Of a stretch of DNA of 64,000 nucleotides, positions 25,261 through 34,340 are shown piece after piece (position 1 is the first letter of the stretch; each line of letters opens with the position of its first letter). The notes under the pieces were generated by a model. That model saw only the letters and a list, made by a program, of their open reading frames with translations. It was not told where the DNA came from and searched no databases. Position numbers and translations under genes: made by a program. This DNA is from Lewinellaceae bacterium (GTDB taxonomy: Bacteria; Bacteroidota; Bacteroidia; Chitinophagales; Saprospiraceae), in contig JADJYW010000003.1 of the NCBI GenBank assembly GCA_016719605.1, forward strand, positions 124,001 to 188,000, written 5' to 3'.

Positions 25261-26379
25261 CTATTGCGTCAGCGCCTTCCCCTCGCTCAGCGTCTTGATC
25301 ATGCTTTCGATACTGGTACGATTCAGGTCATCAGGCGCCTGGCCGAGTGCCGATTTGGCGTGTTCGAGGGCTTTTTTCAGATCGCCCGTTGCCGAATAGC
25401 CACGGGCCAGACCGACGTGCGTGGGCCATGCGCCGGCGTTTTTTTCGAAGTTTTTCTGGAAAACAGCCAGCGCTTCGGCGGGCTTTTTTTGCCCGATAAG
25501 TTGCCGTCCGTAGCCATGCATTTCCACAACGGAGGCATTAGTTAGCGCTGCCTGCATGGTTTTGTCGGCGTCGGCAGTCTTGCCCAGTTTGCGTTCCAGT
25601 CCGGCCCGGGTGGACAGTGCGGCAAAGGTGCTCAAGTTGCCCAGCGTGGGGTCGGTGGCCCGGGTGATCCAGAGGTATGCTTCCTCAAAATTAGTGTTGT
25701 TGGTCAGGCACCACTGGGCGCCGGCTTGCAGGCTGGGTCCGTCGAAACCCATGCCGGTGCTCAGTTGCCGGCGAATGGATGCGAGCGTCGTTTTTTCAAA
25801 ATCCACAGCCACCCGGAACGGGATGCGCCAACGTTCCCACTCCAGAGCAACAAGCACGGCATTTTTGGTTGGCTCGGCGAACGTGTAGGCCAGCCATTCG
25901 CTGCTTTGCGGCAGGTCTTTTTGTTGGCGAACAGTCACGCGCAACACGTCTTCCTCGGGTTTGTAAAAGTACGCACCCCAGGCGTCGACATTTTTATTGA
26001 AAATGAGTGTGCAGGAATCCGGGTACAGGGCAATGAAAAAACCATAAGCGCCCGCCGGCAGGGGTTTGCCCTCAATAGTCACATCGGTAGAAAAAGAAAT
26101 GACCGTGCATTCATTGGCGCCCGCACGCCAAGGCGAGGCTTTGGTGGTGCCAAAACCGATGTCGGTAAAACCATAATGCGCCACGGGCGTACCCCATATT
26201 TTACCTTCCCGGCCTTTCACACCCGGTGCGTTCCAGCGAATTTCGATGTCGGTGACGCCTACCCGCCGGCCGGCCCAGGATTTCTGGTTTACCCCGCCGT
26301 CGGGCAGGGAAATCATTTGGCTGTACAGGTCAGGGCCGGCGGCGAGCGTCAGCAGTGCGAAGAGGAGCATTTTGTTCAT
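25261..26379 (-). CDS. DUF2911 domain protein with C-terminal TPR region
   Basis: From ATG 26379 (MNKMLLFALLTLAAGPDLYS, a signal peptide) the protein has 372 residues. Residues about 30-165 match DUF2911: WAGRRVGVTDIEIRWNAPGV, GFTDIGFGTTKASPWRAGAN, ECTVISFSTDVTIEGKPLPA and GAYGFFIALYPD. The C-terminal third is TPR-like (KPAEALAVFQKNFEKNAGAW then GYSATGDLKKALEHAKSA). DUF2911 proteins are common secreted or periplasmic proteins of Bacteroidota with no known activity. The upstream frame to 26550 is not used. A perfect hairpin (26400-26421) lies 20 bp before the start codon. Confidence 0.88.
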   Translation of the reverse strand: MNKMLLFALLTLAAGPDLYSQMISLPDGGVNQKSWAGRRVGVTDIEIRWNAPGVKGREGKIWGTPVAHYGFTDIGFGTTKASPWRAGANECTVISFSTDVTIEGKPLPAGAYGFFIALYPDSCTLIFNKNVDAWGAYFYKPEEDVLRVTVRQQKDLPQSSEWLAYTFAEPTKNAVLVALEWERWRIPFRVAVDFEKTTLASIRRQLSTGMGFDGPSLQAGAQWCLTNNTNFEEAYLWITRATDPTLGNLSTFAALSTRAGLERKLGKTADADKTMQAALTNASVVEMHGYGRQLIGQKKPAEALAVFQKNFEKNAGAWPTHVGLARGYSATGDLKKALEHAKSALGQAPDDLNRTSIESMIKTLSEGKALTQ

Positions 26380-26764
26380 AGCAGGAAGATTTTGAATGAA
26401 ACCGCAGGTTATGCTGCGGTTGCGAAATGTAGCGGACAGGCTGTTTGGGCGGCACGAAAATCGTCGAAGGGCGGCCGTGAATACCGGAAACAACAGGTTG
26501 GTACAGGCGACTGTAGTCGGGCTTTGCACTAATCCCCACCCGCTTTGCATTTTTTACTTATACATACATTTTATTCCAAAAAAAACAAATGACGCAAATT
26601 TTTCCAACCGTTGTTGTGCGTCATCGCCGGGCCACTCCCCTGCCCTGCACTTTTGCTCTGCGTTCAGGAAATGGCATGTCTGTTTGGGTCGGTAGTTACC
26701 GCCCGGGCGTTGTTTCCTGACGCGTATCCATCCTTCACATTTAACAAAAATTTGATCTGCAACT
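26380..26764. other. 385-bp divergent intergenic region with inverted repeats
   Basis: No convincing gene was found. It separates the divergent DUF2911 and MBL-rhodanese genes. It contains a perfect 8-bp stem with a 6-nt loop at 26400-26421 (AACCGCAG/CTGCGGTT), an 8-bp pair ATGACGCA/TGCGTCAT at 26589-26596 and 26617-26624, and a looser pair around CAGGAAA/TTTCCTG between 26665 and 26724. No exact TAnnTTTG box was seen for the gene at 26765. Confidence 0.6.
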
Positions 26765-28177
26765 ATGAAAGTTGAGCAATTGTACACCGGGTGCCTGGCC
26801 GAGGCTGCCTACTACATCGAAAGCAACGGCGAGGCCGTCATCATTGACCCGCTCCGCGAAGTGCAGCCGTACATAGATCGCGCCGCACAAGACGGCGCCA
26901 AGATCAAGTTTGTGCTGGAAACCCACTTCCACGCCGATTTTGTGTCGGGCCACCTGGATCTCGCCAAAAAAACCGGCGCTGCAATAGTGTTTGGCCCAAC
27001 GGCACAGCCCAATTTTCCGGCGCATATCGCTACCGACGGCGAAGTACTGCAAGTCGGCAAGGTATCCATCAAAGTCCTGCACACACCGGGCCACACTATG
27101 GAATCCACCAGTTACCTGCTGCTGGATGAAAACGGCAAAGAAGTAGCCGTGTTTACCGGCGATACGTTGTTCATCGGCGACGTAGGTCGCCCCGATCTGG
27201 CTGTGAAAACCGACCTCAGCCGCGAAGACCTGGCCGGGCACCTGTTCGATTCGCTGCGCAATAAGATTATGACGCTGCCCGACGACGTGAAGGTGTACCC
27301 CGGACACGGCGCCGGTTCGGCCTGCGGCAAAAAAATGGCCAAGGAAACGGAATCCACCATTGGCCTGCAAAAGCAGTTCAACTACGCACTGCGTGCCGAT
27401 ATGACCCGGGCGGAGTTTGTGAAAGAAGTGACTACCGGCCTCGTGGATCCACCGCAGTATTTCCCCAAAAACGCGGTGATGAACAAAATGGGCTACGAGA
27501 GCATCGAGACCGTGCTGAATCGCGGCGCACACCCACTCAGTCCGCGGGAATTTATCACCGTAGCCGAGGCCGAAGGAGCGCTCATCCTGGATACCCGCTC
27601 GGAGCTGGAGTTTGTGAAAGGTTTTGTACCTGGCGCCATCTCCATCGGTTTGGACGGCCAGTTTGCCTCCTGGGTGGGCACGCTCATCACCGACCTGAAG
27701 CAGCCGATTCTGCTGGTGTGCGAACCCGGCCGGGAGGAAGAAGCCGTCACGCGCCTCGCTCGCGTGGGCTACGACAACACGATCGGTTATCTGGAGGGCG
27801 GTTTTGCTGCATGGCAAGCATCCGGCAACGATATTGATTCTATGGAAAGCCTCAGCGCCGAGAAATTTGTCAACCGCATGAAAGCCGGCAAAGCAACCGT
27901 TCTGGACGTGCGCCGACACAGCGAATACGATGCAGAGCACATCATCGGCGCCCAAAATTTTCCGCTGGACTTGATTAACAAAAACATGTCGGAACTGCGG
28001 CACGATGTGCAGTACCTCGTACACTGCGCCAGTGGCTACCGCTCGGTAATCGCTATCAGTATCCTCAAAAACCGCGGCTTCGATAACCTCGTGAACGTGG
28101 ATGGCGGTTTCAAGGAAATCAAGGAAACAGGCAATGTGGCCATCACGGAGTATGTGGAACAGGCAACGGAATTGTAG
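26765..28177 (+). CDS. MBL-fold hydrolase with two rhodanese domains (persulfide dioxygenase-like)
   Basis: The 470-residue cytoplasmic protein begins with a metallo-beta-lactamase domain: VLETHFHADFVSGHLDLA (HxHxD), HTPGHTMESTSYLL, FTGDTLFIGDVGRPDLA and YPGHGAGSACGKKM. This is the persulfide dioxygenase (ETHE1/BLH) subgroup. A first rhodanese domain (about 260-360, ILDTRSELEFVKGFVPGAIS) has an altered loop LVCEPGREEE. A second (about 375-465, VLDVRRHSEYDAEHIIGAQN) keeps an active loop HCASGYRS. Such fusions oxidise glutathione persulfide to sulfite and transfer sulfur. It probably handles sulfide or persulfide. A hairpin terminator follows 58 bp after the stop. Confidence 0.93.
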   Translation: MKVEQLYTGCLAEAAYYIESNGEAVIIDPLREVQPYIDRAAQDGAKIKFVLETHFHADFVSGHLDLAKKTGAAIVFGPTAQPNFPAHIATDGEVLQVGKVSIKVLHTPGHTMESTSYLLLDENGKEVAVFTGDTLFIGDVGRPDLAVKTDLSREDLAGHLFDSLRNKIMTLPDDVKVYPGHGAGSACGKKMAKETESTIGLQKQFNYALRADMTRAEFVKEVTTGLVDPPQYFPKNAVMNKMGYESIETVLNRGAHPLSPREFITVAEAEGALILDTRSELEFVKGFVPGAISIGLDGQFASWVGTLITDLKQPILLVCEPGREEEAVTRLARVGYDNTIGYLEGGFAAWQASGNDIDSMESLSAEKFVNRMKAGKATVLDVRRHSEYDAEHIIGAQNFPLDLINKNMSELRHDVQYLVHCASGYRSVIAISILKNRGFDNLVNVDGGFKEIKETGNVAITEYVEQATEL

Positions 28178-28234
28178 TTGATGGGTTGACTGGTTGATTC
28201 GATTAGATAAATAGAAACGACAGGGTAGTTTTTC

Positions 28235-28277
28235 AACAAGGGTCACAGCAGCATGTCTGATGTGGCTCTTGTTTTTT
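28235..28277 (+). terminator. Hairpin terminator after the MBL-rhodanese gene
   Basis: AACAAGGGTCACA pairs with TGTGGCTCTTGTT (11 of 13 Watson-Crick, the other two G-T) around a 13-nt loop and runs into six T bases. It serves the plus-strand gene ending at 28177. The 28178-28330 spacer also has GATT-rich arms at 28185-28210 and about 28315-28345 that are partly complementary. Confidence 0.8.
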
Positions 28278-28330
28278 GCCTAATTCATTCATCAGACCTG
28301 CGGCGAAATTGAGCCACCTCAGTCAACCAA

Positions 28331-29044
28331 TCAACCAACTTTCCAGTATAGTACCACGCATCGGAACAACTTGCGCAGCGCTTCGCGTTCGCTTTCGCGT
28401 TCCACTTCTTCGGGGTCTTCGATGCCGCCTGATGCGGACTCGCCGTACACGCGCAAAAGCATACGAGCGGGATCAATGCCCCGGTCAATGAGGTAATTCC
28501 GAACTGTTCGGGCGCGGGCCGTAGCCAATTCGAGATTCACCTTGCCGCTGCCCAGGGCATCCGAATAGCCGAGTATGCGCAATTCGGATGCCGGGTTTTC
28601 CTTCAGTTTCTTCAGCATGTACTCCACGTCAGCCTTGCCGTCCTCGGAAAGCACATTTTTGCCCGAGTCGAAATACGCAAAACGGACGCTATCGCTTTCA
28701 GCCACCTGCACCGGTCCACCCTTGAAATAGGCACAACTGCCGCGATCGGTCAGCACGCGCTGCTCCTCCAGATCAATGACCGTCGAATAGGCAAAGCCTT
28801 TGGCTACAAGTTGTTTTTGCACCGCTTCGGCTTCAATAAACGTTGAGTAAGACCCAAAAAAATAACGGTACATCCCGTTGTCGTCCACACTGGCAATGAC
28901 CCCGGAAAGGCCCCGGTCTTGAAAATAGGATGCCGGAACCGAGTCGGCAAAAGCAGCAGCCTGCACCCGAAAATTCTGGGCGAACAGACCGGACGAACAA
29001 ACACAACAGATAGCGAACGTCAGAAAACAGGTGCGTGGAATCAT
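28331..29044 (-). CDS. SPOR-like plus OmpA-family protein
   Basis: The 237-residue protein has a signal peptide (MIPRTCFLTFAICCVCSSGLF), a SPOR-like repeat region at residues 25-95 (FRVQAAAFADSVPASYFQDR; YRYFFGSYSTFIEAEAVQKQ), and an OmpA domain from about 115 on (VRFAYFDSGKNVLSEDGKAD, LRILGYSDALGSGKVNLELA, RTVRNYLIDRGIDPARMLLR). The usual GHTD is GYSD. It likely binds peptidoglycan and links the envelope layers. Its domain order is the reverse of the protein at 5405-6256. A near-consensus -7 box lies about 20 bp upstream. Confidence 0.85.
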   Translation of the reverse strand: MIPRTCFLTFAICCVCSSGLFAQNFRVQAAAFADSVPASYFQDRGLSGVIASVDDNGMYRYFFGSYSTFIEAEAVQKQLVAKGFAYSTVIDLEEQRVLTDRGSCAYFKGGPVQVAESDSVRFAYFDSGKNVLSEDGKADVEYMLKKLKENPASELRILGYSDALGSGKVNLELATARARTVRNYLIDRGIDPARMLLRVYGESASGGIEDPEEVERESEREALRKLFRCVVLYWKVG

Positions 29045-29161
29045 AGCGAAACAAATGAAGCCGCGAAAGTACCAAATTCCCGCTCAACCCGGATAAACCG
29101 CATAAACTCCATATTCCCTTTCACAATCCTGCCTACATTAGCCCCCGGAAATAACAGCACC

Positions 29162-30064
29162 ATGCGCACATTGACCTTGTTTTTTATCGGCCTGTTTTCC
29201 TCCGGCATACCCGGATGGCTGGAGCCGTCAGGCTGGAGCACGACTGGATTAGGGGCCTGGACGGTGTCCGAAAGGGCTTCGGTAGCGCATGACCCGCAGG
29301 ATCTGGTTGTTTTTGAGGAAAAAGCGCGTGTCGCAATGGCGGAGGAACGTCTCGCCGGACGCACCTTAGCCGTGGCCAAATCCTTTCTGGGTACACCTTA
29401 CCTGTCCGGAACGCTGGAAACCGGCGCTGAGGAACAATTGACCGTGAACCTGCGCATGCTGGATTGCTGGACGTTCATGGAGGTGAGCCTGGCTTCTGCC
29501 CTGGCTGCCGGCGCCCCCACACCGTCGTTCGACACACTGAAATTTTACATCCAGCAATTGCGCTATTGGGGCGGCACCGTTGACGGCTATGCCTCGCGCA
29601 TCCATTATTTTTCCGGCTGGCTCCTGCAAGCAGAAAAACTCGGCTACCTGCGCGATATCACCCGCGACCTCGGCGGCACCCCCTACCAACGCAATATCGG
29701 CTACATGACCGCACACCCGGAAAAATACCCGCAACTGAAAGACCCGGCAACCTTCCGGCAACTGCAACAGGTAGAAAAGCGCCTGAACCAGCACACCTGG
29801 TATTTTATTCCCCAAAACCGTATCGAACAAATCGAATCCCAACTCCAGGACGGCGACCTCATCGCACTCACCTCCGGCAAATCCAAACTCGACATCGCCC
29901 ATCAGGGCTTCGCTATCCGCCAAAACGGTCGCATGCACCTGCTGCACGCCTCCTCGCTTGGCAAACGGGTGCTCATCTCCGCACAGCCTCTCGGCCAGTA
30001 TGTGCGGGCACAAAAAGGCCAAACCGGAATTATGGTGGCACGGTTTTATAGTGAGGAGTTTTGA
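29162..30064 (+). CDS. DUF1460 domain protein (amidase-like cysteine hydrolase)
   Basis: From ATG 29162 (MRTLTLFFIGLFSSGIPGW) the protein has 300 residues with an N-terminal signal. It matches DUF1460, the N-acetylmuramoyl-L-alanine amidase-like fold: VAKSFLGTPYLSGTLETGAE, then the catalytic Cys in LRMLDCWTFMEVSLASALA, QLRYWGGTVDGYASRIHYFS, and the His in LDIAHQGFAIR followed by MHLLHASSLGKRV. It probably trims peptidoglycan or peptidoglycan fragments in the periplasm. The upstream frame to 28919 shadows the SPOR-OmpA gene. Its stop codon lies in a heptamer tandem repeat. Confidence 0.9.
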   Translation: MRTLTLFFIGLFSSGIPGWLEPSGWSTTGLGAWTVSERASVAHDPQDLVVFEEKARVAMAEERLAGRTLAVAKSFLGTPYLSGTLETGAEEQLTVNLRMLDCWTFMEVSLASALAAGAPTPSFDTLKFYIQQLRYWGGTVDGYASRIHYFSGWLLQAEKLGYLRDITRDLGGTPYQRNIGYMTAHPEKYPQLKDPATFRQLQQVEKRLNQHTWYFIPQNRIEQIESQLQDGDLIALTSGKSKLDIAHQGFAIRQNGRMHLLHASSLGKRVLISAQPLGQYVRAQKGQTGIMVARFYSEEF

Positions 30065-30090
30065 GTTTTGAGTTTTGAGTTTTGAGTTTT
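30056..30090 (+). repeat. Five tandem copies of GAGTTTT
   Basis: Five perfect 7-bp units begin in the last codons of the DUF1460 gene and run past its stop (30062-30064). A change in copy number would alter the C-terminus and the spacing to the next gene. Confidence 0.9.
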
Positions 30091-30122
30091 GTTTTCTCTA
30101 TAGATTGTAATTCTATTAACCA

Positions 30123-30551
30123 ATGTCATTCATTATGAAACTTCGTGCTTTTGCAGTGCTTGTTCTACTGTTTTTTGTGTCTGTCTCCGGGATTGTCGCA
30201 CAGACCATGCAAATTGGCGACCCGACCCTGAACGCGGGCAAGGTGCAATGGATTCCCATGCAAATTGAAACCGGAGATGTCCCCTTTGCGGTGCCGGTGG
30301 AGCGCACCATTGAGGCCAAAAACATCAGCGACGAGGATCTGGTCATCCTTGCCGTCGTCAGCGGATGCCATTGTACCGTGGCCGAATGGACCAAAGAGCC
30401 GATCCCCCCCGGAAAATCCGGTGTGATCAAACTCGTTTTCGACGCCCTGAAAGAAGGGGAGTTTTACAAGGTTATTTCCATTACAACCAACTTCGACCCC
30501 GAAACCAACCTCGCATTGGGCATGACCGGCACCGTGCTGCCGAAGGAATAG
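30123..30551 (+). CDS. DUF1573 (MSP-like) secreted protein
   Basis: The protein has up to 142 residues with a signal peptide (MKLRAFAVLVLLFFVSVSGI). An immunoglobulin-like DUF1573 domain follows, with EAKNISDEDLVILAVVSGCH then CTVAEWTKEPIPPGKSGVIK. Domains of this type are widespread in Bacteroidota exported proteins and probably mediate protein-protein contact. The first ATG is at 30123; an ATG at 30135 would give the more classical signal peptide. It is 58 bp downstream of the DUF1460 gene and may share its transcript. It converges with the oxidase gene, 9 bp apart. Confidence 0.9.
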   Translation: MSFIMKLRAFAVLVLLFFVSVSGIVAQTMQIGDPTLNAGKVQWIPMQIETGDVPFAVPVERTIEAKNISDEDLVILAVVSGCHCTVAEWTKEPIPPGKSGVIKLVFDALKEGEFYKVISITTNFDPETNLALGMTGTVLPKE

Positions 30552-30560
30552 CCGCACTGC

Positions 30561-31850
30561 CTATTGGCCGATCCGTTCCCGGAGCAGCGACGAAAACCGG
30601 GCCTCCCCGAACGCTACCGGATTTATTCGCCCCATCCGCGGAGCCGAGCAGGCATCCTTGGCTAAGTAGACTTTGCCGCCGTAGTGCCACACCAGGTCAT
30701 CTAATTTTTTCACCAAATCGAACACGGTGCGTGTGCGCGGAAAATCCAGCGCCAGCGAGTAGCCGCAGATCGGGAACGAATGTACCGCCTCCGCCGGACG
30801 CTCGCCGTGACGTTTGAGCACACTGAGAAAAGGGATGTCCGGGCTGCTGCGTACGGTTTGTAAAACCTGCCGAATACCCGCCGCGCTGCTTGCTTCGGGC
30901 AAACAAAACTGGTACTGGATAAATCCCCGGCGACCGTACAGGCGGTTCCAGTTTCGGATACGGTCAAGCGGATAAAAATAGTGGTCGAGATCAACTTCCC
31001 GCTCCCCGGTACCTGCTTTGGAAAACAGCATATTGTTGTGCAAACGGATCGAAAGCGGGTTCAGCAGCCACGTCGGGGCAAAAAACGGCACGTTCCGGGT
31101 GTTTCGGTGCGGGTATTGCAGGGGCGCATCCGGCTGCCGCTCGCTGTGCTCCGCCAGATAAACCACCCCGCGGCCAAAGGTCGCGCCTTCGGCAAGGCAG
31201 TCCACCCAGCCCGCCGAATAGGGCCAGTCGGCGTGGGTTTCAAAAGCCCGGAACAGGTCGTCCATATTTTCGGCACGCACGGCTTTTTGGCGCATCCGCA
31301 CACTGGAAATGCGCATCAGTTGAAAACGGGCGGACAGCACCACGCCCGTCCAGCCCATGCCGCCACAGGTCTGCCAGAACAGTTCGGAGTTTTCCGCCCG
31401 CGAACAGCGCACGACCGAGCCGTCGGCGCGCAGCAACTCAAAATCGAGCAGCCAATTGGAAAAACAGCCCTTGGCGGGGTGGTTTTTGCCGTGTACATCG
31501 CAGGCAATGGCCCCGCCCAAGGTGATATTTTTGATACCGGGAGTGACATGAAAAAACCAACCGGCCGGCACGATAATGTCCAGCAAATCGGCCAGCAGCA
31601 GCCCCGATTCCCCCTGCGCCACCCCGCTTTCGGCATCGAAATGCAGCAGCCGGTTCAGGCGCAGGGTCGAGAGGATATGCGGGGCCAGTGCCGCGTCGCC
31701 GTAACATTTGCCGTTGCCGCGGGCAATGAGACGCTCCTGGCGCAGCACTTCGGCGCGAACATCCTCCGGGGTTTCCGGGTACGCGATTTCGGCGGTTATC
31801 GCAGGGTAGTTGCCCCAGTTGGCAGTCGTCGCGCTTACGGTTCGAGTCAT
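30561..31850 (-). CDS. FAD-binding oxidase, DprE1-like
   Basis: From ATG 31850 (MTRTVSATTANWGNYPAITA) the protein has 429 residues. The FAD-binding PCMH domain shows RGNGKCYGDAALA, PGIKNITLGGAIACDVHGKN and GCFSNWLLDFELLRADGS. The C-terminal D-arabinono-lactone oxidase-type domain ends VYLAKDACSAP. These motifs match DprE1, the FAD enzyme oxidising decaprenylphosphoryl-ribose, and its bacterial relatives; in Bacteroidota the polyprenyl-sugar substrate is not known. DprE2, the usual SDR partner, is not next to it. Its ATG overlaps the stop of the upstream gene by ATGA, so translation of the two is coupled. Confidence 0.87.
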   Translation of the reverse strand: MTRTVSATTANWGNYPAITAEIAYPETPEDVRAEVLRQERLIARGNGKCYGDAALAPHILSTLRLNRLLHFDAESGVAQGESGLLLADLLDIIVPAGWFFHVTPGIKNITLGGAIACDVHGKNHPAKGCFSNWLLDFELLRADGSVVRCSRAENSELFWQTCGGMGWTGVVLSARFQLMRISSVRMRQKAVRAENMDDLFRAFETHADWPYSAGWVDCLAEGATFGRGVVYLAEHSERQPDAPLQYPHRNTRNVPFFAPTWLLNPLSIRLHNNMLFSKAGTGEREVDLDHYFYPLDRIRNWNRLYGRRGFIQYQFCLPEASSAAGIRQVLQTVRSSPDIPFLSVLKRHGERPAEAVHSFPICGYSLALDFPRTRTVFDLVKKLDDLVWHYGGKVYLAKDACSAPRMGRINPVAFGEARFSSLLRERIGQ

Positions 31851-32840
31851 TGGCTGGTATTTGGCCGGCTGAGCGGTGGTGGCAGGAGGTCGTGACACAG
31901 GCGGTACACGAGATTAGTGTCGGCTATGGCAAAATAGTTCAGCGGGTTGTCGGATGTGTGCAGGATAAAGGACGGCAGCGCCCGGAGGTCGCGGACGCGC
32001 AAGTTGGTCAGGTCATCCGGCACGTCGGGTGGTTTCAGGTAAAAAAAACGGAGGGTTTGCTCGCGTCCGGGCGCCGTCTCCAGCACAAGCGCCGCGTACA
32101 GCGTTTCCCATTCCCGGCTCTCGTCAAAATGGTCGGCGAAGGCGCTGTTGTTCAGGCGGTCGAGCAGATGGAACCAGCGCCGTACGGAATCTGCCGACAC
32201 GCTGTTTTGTCCGTCGTGGGCGAACCAGCGGCCCGCAGTATCATTTTTTTCCAAAAAACAGGGACGTATCGGGCCGCGTGAGGCTGATTTTCTGCACGGC
32301 ATCCGGTTCTATCCGCACGGCAATTTTGGAACGAAAATCATCCAGTGTGCGCAAAAACGGTTTTCGCAGATGTCCCGGCGCCCGGTAGATACCCGCATGC
32401 CGGGGCAGGCGCAAAAAAGTGCCCGGTTCGCCGCCGAATACGCCTTCGCCGCCGATTTCGATATTTTCGAGCAGTTTGTTTTGTTGGAAAAGCCGAATGC
32501 GGAGTTGGTTTTCGGGAGTTAGCCCCAGCGTGTCCGGGTATGTAGTTTTGATCATCTGGAAAGACGTGATCCCGGTGAGCAAACCCAGCATTTCCGCCAC
32601 AGTTTCCGTCGGCGCGATCACCGTTCGGCCGGCTTGCTCCGCGCTCCATCCGCCTTCGATCCGTTCGAGCAAGAGGTCGGGTTTGCCCGGCGCCGACACC
32701 ACCATCCGGCTCACATCGTTCGGCTCCACCCGCAGCAAGTGGGTTTCAAAAAACGACCGATAGCGCACCGGCAGCCACCGCGATGCCGCACCCAGGGCCA
32801 AAACGCCGAGGAAAAGCAGTACCAGATGTTTGTTTTTCAA
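31847..32840 (-). pseudogene. DUF4340-like membrane-anchored protein, split by one frameshift
   Basis: The first part runs from a TTG at 32840, giving (M)KNKHLVLLFLGVLALGAASR, to a stop at 32241. It has one N-terminal helix and DUF4340-like sequence (VEPNDVSRMVVSAPGKPDLL; LGLLTGITSFQMIKTTYPDT). The second part (31847-32302, another frame) continues it. Deleting one base from the seven-T run at 32244-32250 joins them as SLFFGKNDTAGRWFAH. The full product would be about 330 residues. DUF4340 proteins are often near gliding or ABC export genes; here the partner is the DprE1-like oxidase through an ATGA overlap. A homopolymer sequencing error is as likely as real decay. Confidence 0.65.
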
Positions 32841-32871
32841 GTTGTTGGCAATGAATGGTGAACGTCTGCTT

Positions 32872-34107
32872 CTACTTCCGCTTGCCCTTGCGCCATTTCT
32901 CGGCCTCTTCGATTTCGGCCAGCACATCCTTCCATTTATCGGGCACATCCTCGGTCATGCGCAGTGTTTCCCCGTATTCGTTTTTGTGAATTTCCAGCAC
33001 GGCAATACGCTTGGTGAGGTACTGTTCAATCTCGGCGAGCATCGGTTTTTCTTCTTCGGCGCAGAAAGCCAGAGCCTGGCCCTTTTTATCGCCCCGGCCT
33101 GTGCGGCCCACGCGGTGCACATAGTTTTCGGCCACATCGGGCAGGTCGTAGTTGATGACGTAATCCACATTGGCTATATCAATACCGCGGGCGCTGACAT
33201 CGGTGGCGATGAGCACTTTCAGGATCCCCTCGCGAAAAAGTTCCAGCACATCCTGCCGTTCCTGCTGCACTTTGTCGCCGTGGATGGTTTGCGATACGAT
33301 GCCCACCCGTTCCATGGCCTTGCAGACCCGTTCGGCCCGCACTTTGGTGCGCACGAACACCAGGATTTTGTCGTCGGGATGTTCCTTTACAAAACGTTCG
33401 AGGAAAAAGCGTTTGTCATCCATTTCCACAAAAGCCACGGCGTGCTGGATATTTTTGGCCACCGGGTCTTTGGGTGAAACGTGGATTCGGATAGCGCTGC
33501 TGTTGACGAGCGAGTAGGCCAGTTTTTTGATTTCCTCGTTGATGGTGGCCGAAAAGAAGAGCGTTTGCCGTTTTTTGGGCAAAAACCGGATCAGGTCGTG
33601 GATGTCCTTGAGAAAACCGAGTTTGAGCATGTGGTCGGCTTCGTCCACGGCGAGTATCTCCACGTTATTGAGTTTGATATGGCCCTGGCTCACGAGGTCG
33701 AACATCCGACCCGGCGTAGCGATGAGAATGTCTATACCTTTTTCCAGCCGGGCGATCTGCGGAGCCTGCTCTACGCCGCCGAACACGCAAAATGTTTTGA
33801 CGCGGGTGTGTTTGCCGATTTCCAGAAATACTTCGGTGATCTGGAGGGCCAGTTCGCGGGTGGGCACCATGACGATGCACTTGATGCCCTCGGGTCGGGC
33901 CGATTTTTTGCGCTCATGCAAAACATGAACGATCGGGATGACGAAAGCCGCTGTTTTGCCGGTGCCGGTTTGGGCAATAGCCAGGACATCCTCGCCCTGG
34001 AGGATGGGTGGGATGGATTTGAACTGGATGTCGGTGGGCCGCCGGAAGCCCATTGTTTCCAGGTTGCGTTTGATCTCAATGGCTATGTGGTACTCGTCGA
34101 ATCGCAT
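32872..34107 (-). CDS. DEAD-box RNA helicase, RhlE type
   Basis: From ATG 34107 (MRFDEYHIAIEIKRNLETMG) the protein has 411 residues. All helicase motifs are present: Q motif RPTDIQFKSIPPI, Walker A AQTGTGKT, PTRELALQ, TPGRMFD, VDEADHML (DEAD), FSATI, VFVRTK, ATDVSARGIDIA and HRVGRTGRGD. It unwinds RNA in an ATP-dependent way in ribosome assembly or mRNA decay, and is usually cold-responsive. The frame extends to 34200 without good evidence; a near-consensus -7 box (TACCTTCG on the minus strand) lies near 34130. The C-terminal tail is short, so it lacks the long basic tail of some RhlE proteins. Confidence 0.94.
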   Translation of the reverse strand: MRFDEYHIAIEIKRNLETMGFRRPTDIQFKSIPPILQGEDVLAIAQTGTGKTAAFVIPIVHVLHERKKSARPEGIKCIVMVPTRELALQITEVFLEIGKHTRVKTFCVFGGVEQAPQIARLEKGIDILIATPGRMFDLVSQGHIKLNNVEILAVDEADHMLKLGFLKDIHDLIRFLPKKRQTLFFSATINEEIKKLAYSLVNSSAIRIHVSPKDPVAKNIQHAVAFVEMDDKRFFLERFVKEHPDDKILVFVRTKVRAERVCKAMERVGIVSQTIHGDKVQQERQDVLELFREGILKVLIATDVSARGIDIANVDYVINYDLPDVAENYVHRVGRTGRGDKKGQALAFCAEEEKPMLAEIEQYLTKRIAVLEIHKNEYGETLRMTEDVPDKWKDVLAEIEEAEKWRKGKRK

Positions 34108-34271
34108 GTTGTCGGGTGTATCGTAGTGCAGGGGCGAAGGTAGGTGTTTCCCGGCGCGCTTAGTGCTTACCGGGGTGTTCATCACAAGCAGCCCGCACAT
34201 AGTCCTGCACTATGGGTCAAAATCAGAAAAAAGAACAGGCTTTTTTCATAAAAAACAAAATAATTAACGAC

Positions 34272-34279
34272 TACATTTG
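34272..34279 (+). promoter_or_regulatory. Candidate -7 box for the FG-GAP gene
   Basis: TACATTTG matches TAnnTTTG and lies 61 bp before the ATG at 34341. No clear -33 TTG was seen. Confidence 0.45.
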
Positions 34280-34340
34280 CCTTCTACAGACAACTTGTTC
34301 TTTGAAGTTTAACAATGTTATTCATAAAATTTTATTGATT

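Noticed and set aside
28919..29161. N-terminal extension of the DUF1460 gene
   Set aside because: It overlaps the divergent SPOR-OmpA gene, and a proper signal peptide starts at 29162.
32241..32302. Programmed ribosomal frameshifting at the A7/T7 tract of the DUF4340-like gene
   Set aside because: A +1 shift would be needed, which the usual slippery sites do not give, and several unrelated genes in the window carry the same kind of homopolymer break.
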